Shown: positions 8,081 through 17,011 of the stretch, piece after piece | Layout: the number at the start of each line of letters is the position of its first letter | How positions within the stretch are numbered: the first letter of the stretch is position 1 | Made by a program: the position numbers and the translations under genes | From: Fictibacillus phosphorivorans | GTDB lineage: Bacteria > Bacillota > Bacilli > Bacillales > Fictibacillaceae | Direction: 5' to 3' | Assembly (NCBI RefSeq): GCF_001619875.1 | Contig: NZ_LRFC01000008.1 | Location: forward strand, 140,923-204,922 | Length of the DNA: 64,000 bases | The notes under the pieces: generated by a model | What the model saw: only the letters and a program-made list of their open reading frames with translations | What the model was told of the DNA's origin: nothing | Databases searched by the model: none

Positions 8081-8852
8081 GTTTGCCCGTGTTCAAATGC
8101 AAGTTCATGCTGCTTATTCCGCATGGTTTTGGGCAAATACCTTCTCCGTTCTTTTAAGAATGCTTGTCATTTATTTCTTTTGGAAAGCCGTGTACAGCAG
8201 CCGCACGGAAATAGAAGGTCTGCCATTTGATAGCATGATTACGTATATTATTATCGCGATGTTTTTACAGATGTTCGTTTCAGGTGTGGGCAGAGAACTT
8301 GCTCATACCATAAAGGATGGAAATGTTGCGATTGAACTCATGCGCCCTTATCACCTTATCACTCGGTTGATCGCTATGGATATCGGGGACAAAATCATTC
8401 ACTTTATACGTGGAGCACTGCCTCTAGGCATACTTGCGTTTATTTTTATGGATATTACACTGCCGACTACGTGGCAAGGCGGCTTATTATTTTTGCTAAG
8501 TGCACTAATGGGGATTTGGATCGGTACATTTTTCGACCTGCTGATTGCTATTCTTGCCTTTTGGACGATTAACCTTTGGGGGCTTGAAGTGATGAAAGAA
8601 GCGGTAATCTCGTTTTTTTCTGGAGCACTTGTTCCGCTTATCCTATTTCCCGAATGGTTTCAAACGGTCAGTCTTTTCCTTCCATTTCAAGCAATGGTCT
8701 ATGTTCCAGTAGCGATCTACACAGGCATATTAACTGGAACAGAAGCATGGCTTGCGCTAGGATCGCAAGTATTTTGGGCTGTCTTACTCTTTGTTTTGTT
8801 AAGGGTCCTATGGTCGATAGCAATAAAAAAGGTCACGATTTTTGGAGGTTAG
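8064..8852 (+). CDS. ABC-2 family exporter permease 1
   Basis: A 262-residue protein with six predicted membrane helices, beginning MRKYIEFARVQMQVHAAYSAWFW and containing an ELMRPYHLI segment typical of the ABC-2 permease family found as paired genes beside one ATPase. It starts inside the end of the ATPase gene, so translation is probably coupled. It likely forms a heterodimeric channel with the next product. Confidence 0.8.
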   Translation: MRKYIEFARVQMQVHAAYSAWFWANTFSVLLRMLVIYFFWKAVYSSRTEIEGLPFDSMITYIIIAMFLQMFVSGVGRELAHTIKDGNVAIELMRPYHLITRLIAMDIGDKIIHFIRGALPLGILAFIFMDITLPTTWQGGLLFLLSALMGIWIGTFFDLLIAILAFWTINLWGLEVMKEAVISFFSGALVPLILFPEWFQTVSLFLPFQAMVYVPVAIYTGILTGTEAWLALGSQVFWAVLLFVLLRVLWSIAIKKVTIFGG

Positions 8853-8864
8853 GAGGTGGCTAGC

Positions 8865-9659
8865 TTGTTAACACGGTACTTGAAATTATATTATTTGTTT
8901 TGCAAACAAAACTTAAAAGTAATGATGGAATACAGGATGGATTTTCTGCTTGGCGTCTTATCAGTTATGCTTCAGCAGTTTGCAGGAATCTTCTTTGTTA
9001 AAATTGTGTTCGATCATATTCATCAGCTTAACGGCTGGACGTTTTACGAAATTCTATTCATATACGGAATCGCCGCTACAGGGCGGTCCATTCACCATAT
9101 ATTCTTTGATAACCTGTGGACGCTCGGTTGGCAGTATATTCGGCCAGGAAAGTTTGACCGTCTTCTCATACGTCCGATCAATCCGTTGTTTCACTTTATT
9201 GCTGATCGGCTTCAGCAGGACGGATTTGGACAGCTGTTTATCGGTATCATCGTTATCAGTACGGCCATGCCGCATCTGGATATTTCATGGGGAGTTTTAG
9301 AGTTCTTTATTCTTATTGTCATGATTATTGCATCTGGCTTTATCTTTGTAGCGATTAATCTTTTTTTTGCAACGTTATCCTTTTGGATGGTCGATAGCCT
9401 TCCGATCGTATGGACGATTTTTAATTTAAGTGATTTTGCTCGATATCCATTAACGATTTATCACAAAGGCATTCGTCACTTGCTTACATGGATCATTCCA
9501 TACGGCTTTACCGCTTTCTATCCTGCTGCCTATTTTATCGAAGGCTCAGGATTTCAAAAACTTGCATTGCTAACACCTGTAGTGGCGATTGTCTCATGTG
9601 TGGTGGCCTACTGGTTTTGGAATAAAGGTTTAAAAGCCTTTACGAGTACGGGGAGTTAA
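8865..9659 (+). CDS. ABC-2 family exporter permease 2
   Basis: About 264 residues with six hydrophobic helices, related in layout to the preceding permease (GKFDRLLIRPINPLFHFI corresponds to its ELMRPYHL segment). I place the start at TTG 8865, eight bases after AGGAGG (8851-8856). The upstream in-frame GTG at 8856 overlaps that ribosome site and is unlikely. It is the last gene of the exporter operon. Confidence 0.78.
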   Translation: MLTRYLKLYYLFCKQNLKVMMEYRMDFLLGVLSVMLQQFAGIFFVKIVFDHIHQLNGWTFYEILFIYGIAATGRSIHHIFFDNLWTLGWQYIRPGKFDRLLIRPINPLFHFIADRLQQDGFGQLFIGIIVISTAMPHLDISWGVLEFFILIVMIIASGFIFVAINLFFATLSFWMVDSLPIVWTIFNLSDFARYPLTIYHKGIRHLLTWIIPYGFTAFYPAAYFIEGSGFQKLALLTPVVAIVSCVVAYWFWNKGLKAFTSTGS

Positions 9660-9763
9660 ATTAGGACTTTTTCGTAAAATACAAAAGTGTGAGGTGTGCG
9701 TACGGCAGCAGCGTGCACCCCAGTTGGCTGCAAAATCCTTTTGAAAAAAACAGAGGAATTGAG

Positions 9764-9840
9764 ATCACATAAAAAAAGGATATAATCACATAAAAAACTT
9801 GGCACATCACATAAAAAATACACGTCATCACATAAAATGA
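9764..9840. repeat. 21-bp periodic array A (core ATCACATAAAA)
   Basis: Four copies of ATCACATAAAA start at 9764, 9785, 9806 and 9827, exactly 21 bp apart, with unrelated 8-10-bp fillers. The array lies between the converging exporter and superoxide dismutase genes. A minus-strand frame through it (LCD repeats) is a by-product of the period, which is seven codons. Confidence 0.85.
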
Positions 9841-9877
9841 TCAAATCAGCAAGAACCTGTCTTCCTTAAAAGGATGA

Positions 9878-9921
9878 AAAAGCTGGAAAATTCCGTAGAT
9901 TACGGGTTTCCAGCCTTTTTA
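9878..9921. terminator. Bidirectional terminator between exporter and sodC
   Basis: AAGCTGGAAA and TTTCCAGCC pair over a long loop, with CTTTTTA on the plus side and GCTTTTTC on the minus side. Confidence 0.7.
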
Positions 9922-9922
9922 T

Positions 9923-10525
9923 TTATTTCTTAATTACACCGCACAAAACACGGTCTCCTGAGTTTCCTGCAGGATCAGTCTTATAATCATCGGGCTTATC
10001 ATGAATAACAAGTGAGGTGCCTCCGTTTGCAAAAAGTGAATTACTCTTGCCTTCTAAAAGTGTCACAAGATTTGATAACACCTCGTCTTGAACAACACCG
10101 CTTTTGTTTGCCTTCACATTTTGCATATCCCCTACATGAGGACCTTTCGGATTAAGAAACCCATGCTTTTTTTCTGTCGGATTAAAGTGTGATCCAGCTG
10201 ATTTAAAATCCGGCGGTGTACATATGGCTTCTTGATGGAAGTGGATGCCATGTTCGCCTGGCTTCAATCCTGTGGCATTCACCTCAACTTTAACTCCATC
10301 CGCTGTTTGTGTTAAAGTGGCTTCTCCTGCTTTATCACCTTCTGAATCAATAAGATTCACAATGTAAGATCCACCCTTTACTTTACTGGATGCCGTTTGA
10401 GATGCGGCTTTGGATTCTTCCATATCATGATTTTTATGTTCATCGTCTTTATTCTTGTTTCCACACGATGCTAAAACGATGACCAGCATCACGAATAACA
10501 GAATGCTTGCAAATTTTTTCAACAC
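9923..10525 (-). CDS. sodC: Cu/Zn superoxide dismutase lipoprotein
   Basis: A 200-residue protein with a lipobox signal peptide (VIVLASCGN), so it is anchored outside the membrane. A linker rich in Lys, His and Ser follows. The SodC domain shows the copper histidines in GIHFHQEAICTPPDF and SHFNPTEKKHGF, and the disulfide cysteine near the end in DRVLCGVI. It converts superoxide to oxygen and peroxide at the cell surface, like B. subtilis YojM. It is monocistronic with an AGGAGG site upstream. All key motifs I can check are present, although some Bacillus homologues are weak in copper binding. Confidence 0.88.
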   Translation of the reverse strand: MLKKFASILLFVMLVIVLASCGNKNKDDEHKNHDMEESKAASQTASSKVKGGSYIVNLIDSEGDKAGEATLTQTADGVKVEVNATGLKPGEHGIHFHQEAICTPPDFKSAGSHFNPTEKKHGFLNPKGPHVGDMQNVKANKSGVVQDEVLSNLVTLLEGKSNSLFANGGTSLVIHDKPDDYKTDPAGNSGDRVLCGVIKK

Positions 10526-10587
10526 TTTTACCTCCTGATGATTAGCGATTAGTACATTTTCCGCCCAATCATCAGAACTTTAAACCT

Positions 10588-11274
10588 TTATTTTAAAAAA
10601 AGTGTCTCGAGCTCCTTTTCCGCCACTTCATCCCCTTGTCTTTCTACGAGATATGCTTTTGCATTCTCTCTTGAACTAACCACTTTGTGCAGTTTTCCAT
10701 CAATAAAGTGAAGTGCTGCCCCATCATCTGCTGCATATCCTGATTTTAATCCATCCTTAATAAGTTTATGGTATGCGGGTCGTCGTTCTGCCTCGCCATC
10801 ATAATGGGGGCAATGACTTCCTGGGAGAAAGCCAAGACAATCCAGCCTTGTAAGCGGACCAAATGAATCGGTCACACCTTCTTCAAACCAGCAAAGTGAT
10901 CCTGCACTGAGACCCGCCAGAATTTTCCCTTCTTCATATGCCGTTCTTAATAGAGCATCTAATCCCCATTCTCTCCACAGAGTGAGAAGGTTTTTTGTAT
11001 TACCCCCGCCAACATAAAAGATATCCTGCTGATTCACGAAATCCTTGAGATCTAGAGGTGGTGAAAAGAGCGACAAATGTGATGATATGCAGTTTTCAGC
11101 TTTAAAAGCTTTGTAAAAGCGTTCGATATATCCATCTGAATCTCCACTCGCAGTAGGAACAAAGCAAACACGAGGTTGAGCAGCTTTACATTGCTGAAGA
11201 ATGTAATGATCCAATCGTTTATTTTCAGGTTCCATGGAAAAACCGCCGCCACCCATAGCAATAATTTGTTTCAT
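10588..11274 (-). CDS. Peptidase E-like protein (S51 family)
   Basis: The start is ATG 11274 behind AAAAGGAGTGGTTAACATC; the longer frame upstream has no signal and runs into a repeat array. The 228-residue protein has the glutamine-amidotransferase-like fold of S51 peptidases: an N-terminal IIAMGGGGF, then IFYVGGGNTKNLLTLW, and the nucleophile Ser in LAGLSAGSLCWF. Peptidase E cleaves Asp-Xaa dipeptides; related cyanophycinases have the same fold. The exact substrate is not known. Confidence 0.8.
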   Translation of the reverse strand: MKQIIAMGGGGFSMEPENKRLDHYILQQCKAAQPRVCFVPTASGDSDGYIERFYKAFKAENCISSHLSLFSPPLDLKDFVNQQDIFYVGGGNTKNLLTLWREWGLDALLRTAYEEGKILAGLSAGSLCWFEEGVTDSFGPLTRLDCLGFLPGSHCPHYDGEAERRPAYHKLIKDGLKSGYAADDGAALHFIDGKLHKVVSSRENAKAYLVERQGDEVAEKELETLFLK

Positions 11275-11385
11275 GATGTTAACCACTCCTTTTAATTTAC
11301 GTTTTCGTGGAATATCACTCTTTTTCCTGTCGTAATTGGGTATATTTTTAGTCAGGAAAGACACTGACTTGATTAGGAGGAGGTG

Positions 11386-11481
11386 ATCACGGAAAAACAA
11401 AGCTTGATTAAGGAAAAATCTTAAGTTATCACGGAAAAAGAAAGAACAATCACGGAAAAAAGGCCAAACATCACGGAAATA
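11386..11481. repeat. 21-bp periodic array B (core ATCACGGAAAAA)
   Basis: Five units start at 11386, 11407, 11428, 11449 and 11470, exactly 21 bp apart. Four carry ATCACGGAAA and one is degenerate (ATTAAGGAAAAA). Fillers of about nine bases are unrelated. It lies upstream of the peptidase E gene and downstream of the FtsX-type permease gene. Confidence 0.88.
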
Positions 11482-11557
11482 GATATTTAGTGTACACTTC
11501 AGAAAGACACCTCATTACAAAAAACACCAGCAGACTAACCTCTACTGGTGCTCACCT

Positions 11558-12868
11558 CTACACGTCTCTTCTTAACGCTTTTAGTACATCTACCGTGGTA
11601 GCTTTTGCTGCTGGTCTCCAACCTGATAACAGCGTTACGCCCATACAGATCGTTACTGCAATCACAGTCAGGCTCCATGGAATATAAGATAGAATGAAAT
11701 CTTCAGGTGGTTTTTCGTTTAAAAACTGCTCTATGATAATGGGAAGAGCAAAATTGACTCCATAGCTGATCATATAAGCCAGAACTGTACCTAATCCCAC
11801 TCCCCATAAACCGATATAACCGCTTTCTAATAAGAAAATTCGTTTTATGGTTTTAGGTGTTGCACCGATAGCTTTCATGATACCGATATCTTGTGAGCGT
11901 TCCGTTACGGCCATCGTCATCGTATTAAATATGCCGATGGATGCAATCAGAACAGCAATTCCACCGATAAAAATTAAACCTGCTTTAAACAAAGTAAAAT
12001 ATAGGTTTAGCTCCTTTAACTCGCTCGCAACAGAATAAGTTAATAAATCCATCTTCTCAATGACTTCAGAAACTGCTTTTACCTCTTCGGCTGACGACGT
12101 ATATACTTTTACATCGTCATACCCTTCTTCCAAAGAACCTTCATTCTTATTTTTTTCAAATAGCGTGTTAACTACCTCTTTTCGAAGATCATCTGTAATA
12201 TAAGCATCTGTAACAATAGCCCACTTCTTTGTTGGTTTTTTTCCAATCCCAACTACTTTAACGTCTACCGAAAGATTTTTTGCATTTTGATCCTTATTAT
12301 CAGCTGGAGTCAAATGATAGGTGAGCGTTTTTCCTATTAAGTCCTCTTTGTAAACTAACTCTTTGTGTTTTTCCTGTGACTCTTCCTCGCTCAACCCTTC
12401 ATAAAAACTTTCAGGCGCTTCTTTTATGAATTGTTCCGAAAAATGATACCCGACTACGATTTCATTCTTATTTTTAGGTAAACGACCGCGGTCCAGTTCA
12501 AAACCAGCTTTGATCTCAGAAGGCATATGTGCACTGAAAACAGAAGTACTGATCATGTAATCACCGAGCGTAAATTCGTTTGCTGGTGTATGCTTTTTGC
12601 GGGTAACCGCCTTTACATCTTTAATCTTCTCTAATTTCTTCACTTCTTTATCCGTGATCATACCGTTTTCTTTTTGGATTTGTATTTCGTTCATCAACCG
12701 GTAACTCATCACATCATCTACAGCTGTTTTATGGATGGCAAACCCGACTGATGCTAGCATGATTAAAAAGGCACAGCCAATCGTTGAAGCGAGGATCGTC
12801 ATCCAGACACGTGTTCTGTTTCTTTTCATATTACTTCTGACAAAACGGTGCTTATCTTTGAACTTCAC
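11558..12868 (-). CDS. FtsX/MacB-type ABC transporter permease
   Basis: A 436-residue protein: one membrane helix near the N-terminus (MTILASTIGCAFLIMLASVGF), a large extracellular domain of about 230 residues, then three helices in the FtsX domain, including GIFNTMTMAVTERSQDIGIMKAIGA, the coupling region contacting the ATPase. The GTG start at 12868 lies inside the preceding ATPase gene with a 17-bp overlap. Such pairs extrude peptides or lipoproteins, or do mechanical work at the envelope. No sensor kinase is adjacent, so a bacitracin-type detoxification module is not supported. Confidence 0.85.
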   Translation of the reverse strand: MKFKDKHRFVRSNMKRNRTRVWMTILASTIGCAFLIMLASVGFAIHKTAVDDVMSYRLMNEIQIQKENGMITDKEVKKLEKIKDVKAVTRKKHTPANEFTLGDYMISTSVFSAHMPSEIKAGFELDRGRLPKNKNEIVVGYHFSEQFIKEAPESFYEGLSEEESQEKHKELVYKEDLIGKTLTYHLTPADNKDQNAKNLSVDVKVVGIGKKPTKKWAIVTDAYITDDLRKEVVNTLFEKNKNEGSLEEGYDDVKVYTSSAEEVKAVSEVIEKMDLLTYSVASELKELNLYFTLFKAGLIFIGGIAVLIASIGIFNTMTMAVTERSQDIGIMKAIGATPKTIKRIFLLESGYIGLWGVGLGTVLAYMISYGVNFALPIIIEQFLNEKPPEDFILSYIPWSLTVIAVTICMGVTLLSGWRPAAKATTVDVLKALRRDV

Positions 12869-13556
12869 GAAGCATTCTCCCTTCTCTTAAGTACCCGTCT
12901 ACAATCTCCACTTTCCGGTGGGCGATGGAAGCTACTTCATGATCATGTGTAATCATTAAAAAGGTAATCCCATAGTTTTCATTTAATTCTTTTATAAACG
13001 ATAAAAGTTCTCTCTCGTTTTCAGAATCCAAGCTTCCTGTTGGTTCATCAGCCAATATGAGTGGAGGATTTAAGATCAATGCTCTTGCTATACTGACCCG
13101 TTGCTGCTGGCCTCCTGAAAGTTCTCCTGGATAATGACTTTGATACTGTTCCAAACCAACCCTTTTTAACATTTCTTTCGTCCGTTCAACTCTATCTTTC
13201 TCGTTCGTCCCCTTTAGAACCAACGGAAGTTCTATGTTTTCATAAGCTGTCATGCTAGGGATCAGCTGAAAACTTTGAAAGATAAACCCAAGGTGGCTTA
13301 AGCGAAATTCTGCCCACTTTGATTCTGACAAACCACTAACTTTGGTCCCGTTGATAGAAATCGTACCTGTTTCAGCTTGAATGAATCCCGATATTAAGTT
13401 TAATAATGTTGACTTCCCTGAACCGCTCCTACCAACAATCGCTACGATTTCCCCTTTTTCCACCTGCAGATTTACATCATGCAAAACAGGAACAACATTC
13501 TCCTTTTCTTTCTTTCCAATCTTAAAAGCATAAGATAAATGATTAACTTTAATCAC
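12852..13556 (-). CDS. LolD/MacB-type ABC transporter ATPase
   Basis: A 234-residue ATPase with Walker A GRSGSGKST, Q-loop FQSFQLIP, signature LSGGQQQRVSIARAL, Walker B LILADEPTGSLD and the His of MITHDHEVA, all characteristic of the MacB/LolD family. It is first in a two-gene operon with the permease at 11558-12868. An upstream sequence of about 300 bp contains no gene. Confidence 0.9.
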   Translation of the reverse strand: MIKVNHLSYAFKIGKKEKENVVPVLHDVNLQVEKGEIVAIVGRSGSGKSTLLNLISGFIQAETGTISINGTKVSGLSESKWAEFRLSHLGFIFQSFQLIPSMTAYENIELPLVLKGTNEKDRVERTKEMLKRVGLEQYQSHYPGELSGGQQQRVSIARALILNPPLILADEPTGSLDSENERELLSFIKELNENYGITFLMITHDHEVASIAHRKVEIVDGYLREGRMLREVQR

Positions 13557-13862
13557 AAATTCACCTCATTTGTATTAAGTGTACTATTGGTTACAATACA
13601 CATATACCACGTTATGTCATTATCTGTCAATATGTCCCAATGAAGTTTTTGCGGCGGTGGCTTCACACTTTTATAGAAGCCCTATCAAGCTGCTTACATA
13701 ATGTCCACCTTTGTAGACATCGTACACCATGGAAAGCGAGCATCTGGAACGGAAATCAACCTCTTACAAGGACACCAATGATTTTAAAAACTTTCTTTAA
13801 AAAAGGATTTAAAGGGAAAGAGTAGTATAGATAACAATGACATACATCTAGGAGGTACACAT
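13557..13862. other. Intergenic region with a remnant dispersed repeat
   Basis: Promoters for the divergent ABC and RocB genes must lie here, but I cannot assign boxes confidently. A 61-codon frame at 13640-13825 has no ribosome site or recognisable product. Positions 13731-13760 match one end of the dispersed element at 62680-62809. Confidence 0.6.
13731..13760 (-). repeat. Truncated copy of a dispersed Bacillus-type intergenic element
   Basis: Read on the minus strand, this carries GTTGATTTCCGTTCCAG followed by GCTCGCTTTCC, closely matching the left end of the fuller copy at 62680. Only about 30 bp remain. Confidence 0.65.
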
Positions 13863-15500
13863 ATGTTAAAGTGGCAATCAAAAGAAGGATATACAAAACT
13901 GCTAAAAGATCTTGTTTCAATTCCGAGCATCACCCATCATGATGGAGAAATGTTTATGGCAGAGCACCTTTACCACACACTATCTTCACTTGAATATTTC
14001 ACAACACACCCAGATCACGTTCGCCATCATCCCCTTCCAGATGGCCGAAAACTGATAACAGCATTTGTACAGAAAGATCCTAGTGTAAAAGAGACGATTA
14101 TCCTGTTAAGTCACTTTGATGTCGTCTCTGTTGAGGATTTTGGAGAATGGAAACACCTCGCTTTTCGGGCTGATGAACTTACCGAAAAGATTATTGAAAA
14201 TAAAGAGCTGCTTCATCCTTTTGTTCAGGAAGATTTAAAGAGTGGCGATTGGCTGTTCGGTCGAGGAACGATGGATATGAAAGCGGGTGTCGCGCTTCAT
14301 ATGTCCATGATTGAGAAAGCAGCAACAGGTCATTTCAAAGGAAATGTTCTTATGATATCAGTTCCAGATGAAGAAGTTCACTCTGAGGGAATGCTGGCAG
14401 GTGTAAGTGTTTTACGCCAGCTGAAGGAAGAATATGATATTAAATACATCACATGTTTAAACGGTGAGCCTAGTTTCACTAAATTCCCAGGTGATACTGC
14501 GCCATATATGTACACAGGATCAACGGGTAAGATCCTTCCAGGGTTCCTTTGTTACGGTAAAGAGACGCACGTCGGTGAACCGCTTGCTGGTTTGAATGGC
14601 AACGCGATGGCAGCAGAGATTACGAGAGAACTAGAATGGAACGTTGATTATGTTGAGACGTTTCGGGAAGAAGCTACGCCTGTTCCTACGAACTTGATAC
14701 AAAAAGATTTAAAAGACCATTATTCCGTGCAGATTCCACATGCCGCTGTTACTCTATTTAACCTTATGCTGTTTAATCGGTCGCTATCAGATATTACATC
14801 CATGCTGATGAACAGTGCTCAGACTGCAGCTAGAAATTTAGAGAACCGACTATATGAAAGAAGTAAAGCCGTATCTAAAATTGTTCCTTTCACACCTGAA
14901 AAAGAAAACATAAAAGTACTCACCTTTAACGAACTTTATGAGCATGCAGTAACAAAATATGGACAAGAAGAATTAGACCGCAGAGAAAACATGCTGCAAA
15001 CCAATAATCCAAATGCTGATGAAAGAGAACTTACCATTCAATATGTATTTGAACTGGCGAGTCTGTGCAGAGACATTTCACCAATGATTGTTCTTTTCTA
15101 CACACCGCCATTTTATCCCGCTGTTTGTTCAAGTGATCATCCATTAATTAAAGCGACATCAGAAGAGGTAGTGAACCATGCAAAAAGGGAGTTCAACAGT
15201 GACCTTGTTAATGTTCATTACTTTAGCGGTTTATCTGATTTAAGTTATATTGGTTTCAACGGAGATGCTCGAGATCTTTCAGCGTTTACTAGTAACTTTC
15301 CTTTACTAGGATCAAGATATAACATTCCCTTTGATGATATGAGAGAGATCAACATTCCGGTGATTAACATCGGTCCACTAGGCAAAGATGCTCACCAGTG
15401 GACTGAACGGCTGGAGATCAACAAAGTGATGGACGAAACGCATCCACTCATCGTGTTTGCCATGGAAACACTGTTTGATAAAGCAAAAAACCAGATCTGA
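13863..15500 (+). CDS. rocB: RocB-like M20-family peptidase
   Basis: A 545-residue protein with M20 zinc-peptidase motifs: LLSHFDVVS holds the first metal ligand, GRGTMDMKAG the bridging Asp, and SVPDEEVHSEGM the general-base Glu. The length and inserted region match RocB, the cytosolic arginine-utilisation protein of Bacillus with an unclear hydrolase role. The start ATG follows TAGGAGGTACACAT. Other roc genes are not adjacent, so a role in arginine catabolism is inferred only from the family. It ends in a terminator overlapping its last codons. Confidence 0.82.
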   Translation: MLKWQSKEGYTKLLKDLVSIPSITHHDGEMFMAEHLYHTLSSLEYFTTHPDHVRHHPLPDGRKLITAFVQKDPSVKETIILLSHFDVVSVEDFGEWKHLAFRADELTEKIIENKELLHPFVQEDLKSGDWLFGRGTMDMKAGVALHMSMIEKAATGHFKGNVLMISVPDEEVHSEGMLAGVSVLRQLKEEYDIKYITCLNGEPSFTKFPGDTAPYMYTGSTGKILPGFLCYGKETHVGEPLAGLNGNAMAAEITRELEWNVDYVETFREEATPVPTNLIQKDLKDHYSVQIPHAAVTLFNLMLFNRSLSDITSMLMNSAQTAARNLENRLYERSKAVSKIVPFTPEKENIKVLTFNELYEHAVTKYGQEELDRRENMLQTNNPNADERELTIQYVFELASLCRDISPMIVLFYTPPFYPAVCSSDHPLIKATSEEVVNHAKREFNSDLVNVHYFSGLSDLSYIGFNGDARDLSAFTSNFPLLGSRYNIPFDDMREINIPVINIGPLGKDAHQWTERLEINKVMDETHPLIVFAMETLFDKAKNQI

Positions 15501-15516
15501 ATGATCTGGTTTTTCT
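15486..15516. terminator. Bidirectional terminator at the rocB end
   Basis: CCAGATC and GATCTGG, with AAAAAA before and TTTTTC after, overlap the rocB stop codon and serve the converging gene 15517-16290. Confidence 0.8.
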
Positions 15517-16290
15517 TTATACCGTGAAATAAATGTCTTGTATTTTTTTTGCAATACCTTCAATATTATTAGCCACTTGCTGTACACCGTACCCCATAAA
15601 AAGAGGCGATGTTACAAAGCGAGGCATGATCTTACAGTACGTAGTGCCGTTCTTTTTATAGAAGAAAAGATTATAGCTCGTACAGTTTCGATGGAAATGA
15701 TTAAGCAGAAAATGAGCTCCTGTCTGTATGCAATCTGCGAATAAGGTTAAATCAGCATCCTTTTCCCAAATCACATTCAACTCATAAAATCCTACCCGCG
15801 GTTCATTTGAAACGGTGAACCTTACCCCATCCTTCTCTAAAATAGAAATTCCCTCAAACTGATTGACAGAAAAATCATGCATACAATCCACTTCGTTCAG
15901 ACCAATAATCTGCATGTGAGGATGCCGTATCGTTCCGCCTGATAAAGGACCGTGGTTTTTAAAAAACATAACCGAACGATATTTTTCGCTAGTTAACATC
16001 CGCTCCCAATGTTCCAGACCGAAACGCAGGACATCATAAAGGTGATCTTTCCTGTAATTAGAAAGTTCTCCTTCACATTCGTCTGTTTCGATAAGGACTG
16101 TCTGATAAGCTCCATCAAGTACGGTATATTTATTTTTTACTAATATAATCGATCCGCTTTTATCAAGTACTTCTTCCAATTCATCAATGCGACAAAATGG
16201 ACAAGGTGTTTCTCTGTTTTTGATGCTGTTCGGCTTTTGTGCGCCTACTTCTGTAAAAAATTTTATGTGTGTTTTTTTCATGCTATTCAC
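15517..16290 (-). CDS. GalT/HIT-like protein (DUF4931-type)
   Basis: A 257-residue protein resembling bacterial galactose-1-phosphate uridylyltransferase. An N-terminal CPFCRIDE could bind zinc, and the active-site-like HPHMQI follows in SGGTIRHPHMQIIGLNEV, matching the HxHxQ nucleotidyl-transfer motif. No galK or galE is nearby, so galactose metabolism is not supported. It probably transfers or hydrolyses a nucleotide-linked phosphate; the substrate is unknown. Confidence 0.7.
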   Translation of the reverse strand: MNSMKKTHIKFFTEVGAQKPNSIKNRETPCPFCRIDELEEVLDKSGSIILVKNKYTVLDGAYQTVLIETDECEGELSNYRKDHLYDVLRFGLEHWERMLTSEKYRSVMFFKNHGPLSGGTIRHPHMQIIGLNEVDCMHDFSVNQFEGISILEKDGVRFTVSNEPRVGFYELNVIWEKDADLTLFADCIQTGAHFLLNHFHRNCTSYNLFFYKKNGTTYCKIMPRFVTSPLFMGYGVQQVANNIEGIAKKIQDIYFTV

Positions 16291-16353
16291 CGCTTTTGCT
16301 TGTTTCCTGTCTAATTTCTAGCTGCACATACATATATCCTGTTTGGCTATGGT

Positions 16354-17007
16354 TTATTTATTCGTGATTCGTTCCCATTTTAAAGTACCTTCATTTTTCT
16401 TGATCGAACCGAGCCATTCGAAGTCTTTATCCACTTTGAGAAGTTCTGCAATCAAATCGTTATCCGTAGAACTTGCTGTATAGACTTTTAGATTAACATA
16501 TTTCCATAGTTCGCCCAAATTTTCCTGCGCTTCATACGGTTCGTTTAACGTGAGGTGTGATACTCCCTTTAAGTATGATTCGGTTAAAAAAAACTGTTTT
16601 TCTTGTGAAAGATTTTCAGGAAACCTAATATATACAGTTAAGGTATCACCTTTTTGGTAGGCATCTATTCCTGTCACATTATGCTGATGCCGCATATCAT
16701 GTCGTGCTTTTGTTAAAATGGCTTGATTGACATAAGGGGTTTTCACAAAGAAATTGGCATCTTTATTCGTATCCTTATTAAGAGGCATGCTTTCGGCGAA
16801 TTGGATAAAAAGAAAGATAAAGGCTACACCGAGTGCAAGACTCAAACTCTGATGAAACCAATGATACCACATACTTTTAGGTGCAGGAAGTTTATTCAGA
16901 TCACGTGTTTTCTGAAGAACGCTCTGCCTGTGTTCCTCTTTAAACGTAATGGTTTTCATACGGCCGTTGTTCAAAATTTCAGGCAGCTGCTTTAACGGAT
17001 CTTCCAT
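16354..17007 (-). CDS. Putative anti-sigma factor (membrane)
   Basis: A 217-residue protein: about 50 hydrophilic residues, one membrane helix (LALGVAFIFLFIQFAESM), and an extracytoplasmic domain of about 140 residues. It starts four bases after the ECF sigma gene ends, the usual place for the cognate anti-sigma factor. No zinc-binding HxxxCxxC motif is visible, so this is not a ZAS-type protein. It probably holds the sigma factor until an envelope signal releases it. The function is inferred from position and topology. Confidence 0.7.
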   Translation of the reverse strand: MEDPLKQLPEILNNGRMKTITFKEEHRQSVLQKTRDLNKLPAPKSMWYHWFHQSLSLALGVAFIFLFIQFAESMPLNKDTNKDANFFVKTPYVNQAILTKARHDMRHQHNVTGIDAYQKGDTLTVYIRFPENLSQEKQFFLTESYLKGVSHLTLNEPYEAQENLGELWKYVNLKVYTASSTDNDLIAELLKVDKDFEWLGSIKKNEGTLKWERITNK

Positions 17008-17011
17008 GAAC

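Noticed and set aside
9656..9844. Minus-strand ORF with repeated LCD motifs
   Set aside because: A product of array A; 21 bp equals seven codons, so repeats stay open by chance.
11558..13556. Bacitracin-type detoxification module (BceAB)
   Set aside because: The permease is of normal MacB size (436 residues, not about 650) and no two-component system is adjacent.
13640..13825. 61-codon ORF between ABC and rocB genes
   Set aside because: No ribosome site or recognisable product; contains a dispersed repeat remnant.
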